From: an uncultured Thalassotalea sp.
GTDB lineage: Bacteria; Pseudomonadota; Gammaproteobacteria; Enterobacterales; Alteromonadaceae
Assembly: GCA_947492575.1 (NCBI GenBank)
Contig: CANLNK010000008.1
Location: 62,001 to 126,000, forward strand
Direction of reading: 5' to 3'
Length of the DNA: 64,000 nucleotides
The first letter of the stretch is position 1, and each line of letters starts with the position of its first letter. Positions 63,593 through 64,000 of the stretch are shown here, piece after piece. Under the pieces are notes generated by a model that ran no database searches, was not told where the DNA came from, and saw only the letters and a list, made by a program, of their open reading frames with translations. The position numbers and the translations under genes were made by a program.

Positions 63593-64000
63593 ATGAACTA
63601 CGATTACCGCAAACCGCTTCCTGGCTACCAAGTAAATGGTGCTGGTGTCGACTTTTTCGACACACGCGAAGCGTGTGAGGCAATTAAACCGGGGGCTTAC
63701 GCTAAGCTTCCTTACACGTCACGTATTTTAGCAGAGCAATTGGTTCGCAAATGTGCCCCTGCGAGCTTAACGGCATCGTTGGAACAAATTCTTAATACTA
63801 AGCGCGACTTAGATTTTCCTTGGTACCCAGCGCGAGTGGTGTGTCATGACATTTTAGGTCAAACTGCACTTGTTGATTTGGCTGGCTTGCGTGATGCAAT
63901 TGCAGAGCAAGGGGGCGATCCTGCGAAAGTAAATCCAGTGGTGCCAACACAGCTTATCGTTGACCATTCACTAGCTGTAGAAGCCGCCGGTTTTGACCCT
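63593..64000 (+). CDS. acnD: 2-methylcitrate dehydratase AcnD (partial, runs off the window)
   Basis: The first 136 residues of AcnD: MNYDYRKPLPGYQVNGAGVDFFDTREA..., AYAKLPYTSRILAEQLVRKC and FPWYPARVVCHDILGQTALVDLAGLRDAI, an aconitase-family N-terminus of the Fe-S-dependent 2-methylcitrate dehydratase type (which needs PrpF to act). Frame stays open to the last base. TAGGTAGA precedes the ATG. Completes regulator-prpB-prpC-acnD; prpF is expected next. Confidence 0.93.
   Translation, partial: MNYDYRKPLPGYQVNGAGVDFFDTREACEAIKPGAYAKLPYTSRILAEQLVRKCAPASLTASLEQILNTKRDLDFPWYPARVVCHDILGQTALVDLAGLRDAIAEQGGDPAKVNPVVPTQLIVDHSLAVEAAGFDP

Overview
This 64 kb window is a chromosomal segment of a marine-type gammaproteobacterium, most likely of the order Alteromonadales. 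A Colwelliaceae/Thalassotalea-like host is my best guess from the moderately AT-rich sequence, the gene orders ybfF-ybfE-fldA, seqA-pgm and yceD-rpmF-plsX-fabHDG-acpP-fabF-pabC-mltG-tmk-holB-pilZ-tatD, the inosine kinase Gsk, DUF2999 and VF530 proteins, and a GntR-prpB-prpC-acnD methylcitrate locus. The genus is inferred and was not tested. No tRNA, rRNA, CRISPR array, integron integrase or full-length transposase was seen.

Layout. 1-2680: small redox/cupin genes (pirin, glutathionyl-hydroquinone reductase, double cupin). 2920-10240: an accessory island of short genes. Its left part (2969-4819) is a row of integron gene cassettes: a solo Trypco2-domain protein, an HNH endonuclease and a small exported protein, each followed by an attC-type site, then an NTF2-like protein. 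Next come a metalloprotease-like gene split by a MITE-like element, a DUF6194 gene, a DUF4177/sulfurtransferase pair and small membrane or exported proteins, with at least one more decayed attC-like site. 10369-31000: housekeeping and signalling genes: gluconokinase, TrxC, Gsk, M19 dipeptidase, GlnS, Fur, a methyl-accepting chemotaxis protein with a periplasmic heme c motif, a CBS4-PAS-GGDEF-EAL protein, flavodoxin, YbfE and YbfF. 31165-39352: SeqA, phosphoglucomutase, AstE and the branched-chain 2-oxoacid dehydrogenase operon (E1alpha-E1beta-E2). 39744-45656: RNase E divergent from RluC, then a HAD hydrolase convergent with a Maf/YceF protein. 45773-57015: the fatty-acid synthesis and tmk-holB super-operon, interrupted by a MITE-like element exactly at the fabF stop codon. 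57016-58740: a possible small RNA and a SpmA-SpmB-type membrane protein. 59186-60033: a lone SDR gene with a well-formed attC site. 60276-64000: the propionate (2-methylcitrate) locus, with a GntR regulator carrying two identical palindromic operators around its own promoter, prpB, prpC, a 51-bp tandem repeat, and the start of acnD, which runs off the window.

The most notable material is the integrase-less attC/cassette cluster carrying a Trypco2 gene (a conflict-system domain) next to an HNH nuclease; two different MITE-like elements, one inside a gene and one at a stop codon; the operator architecture of the prp regulator; and a minus-strand small-RNA candidate downstream of tatD.
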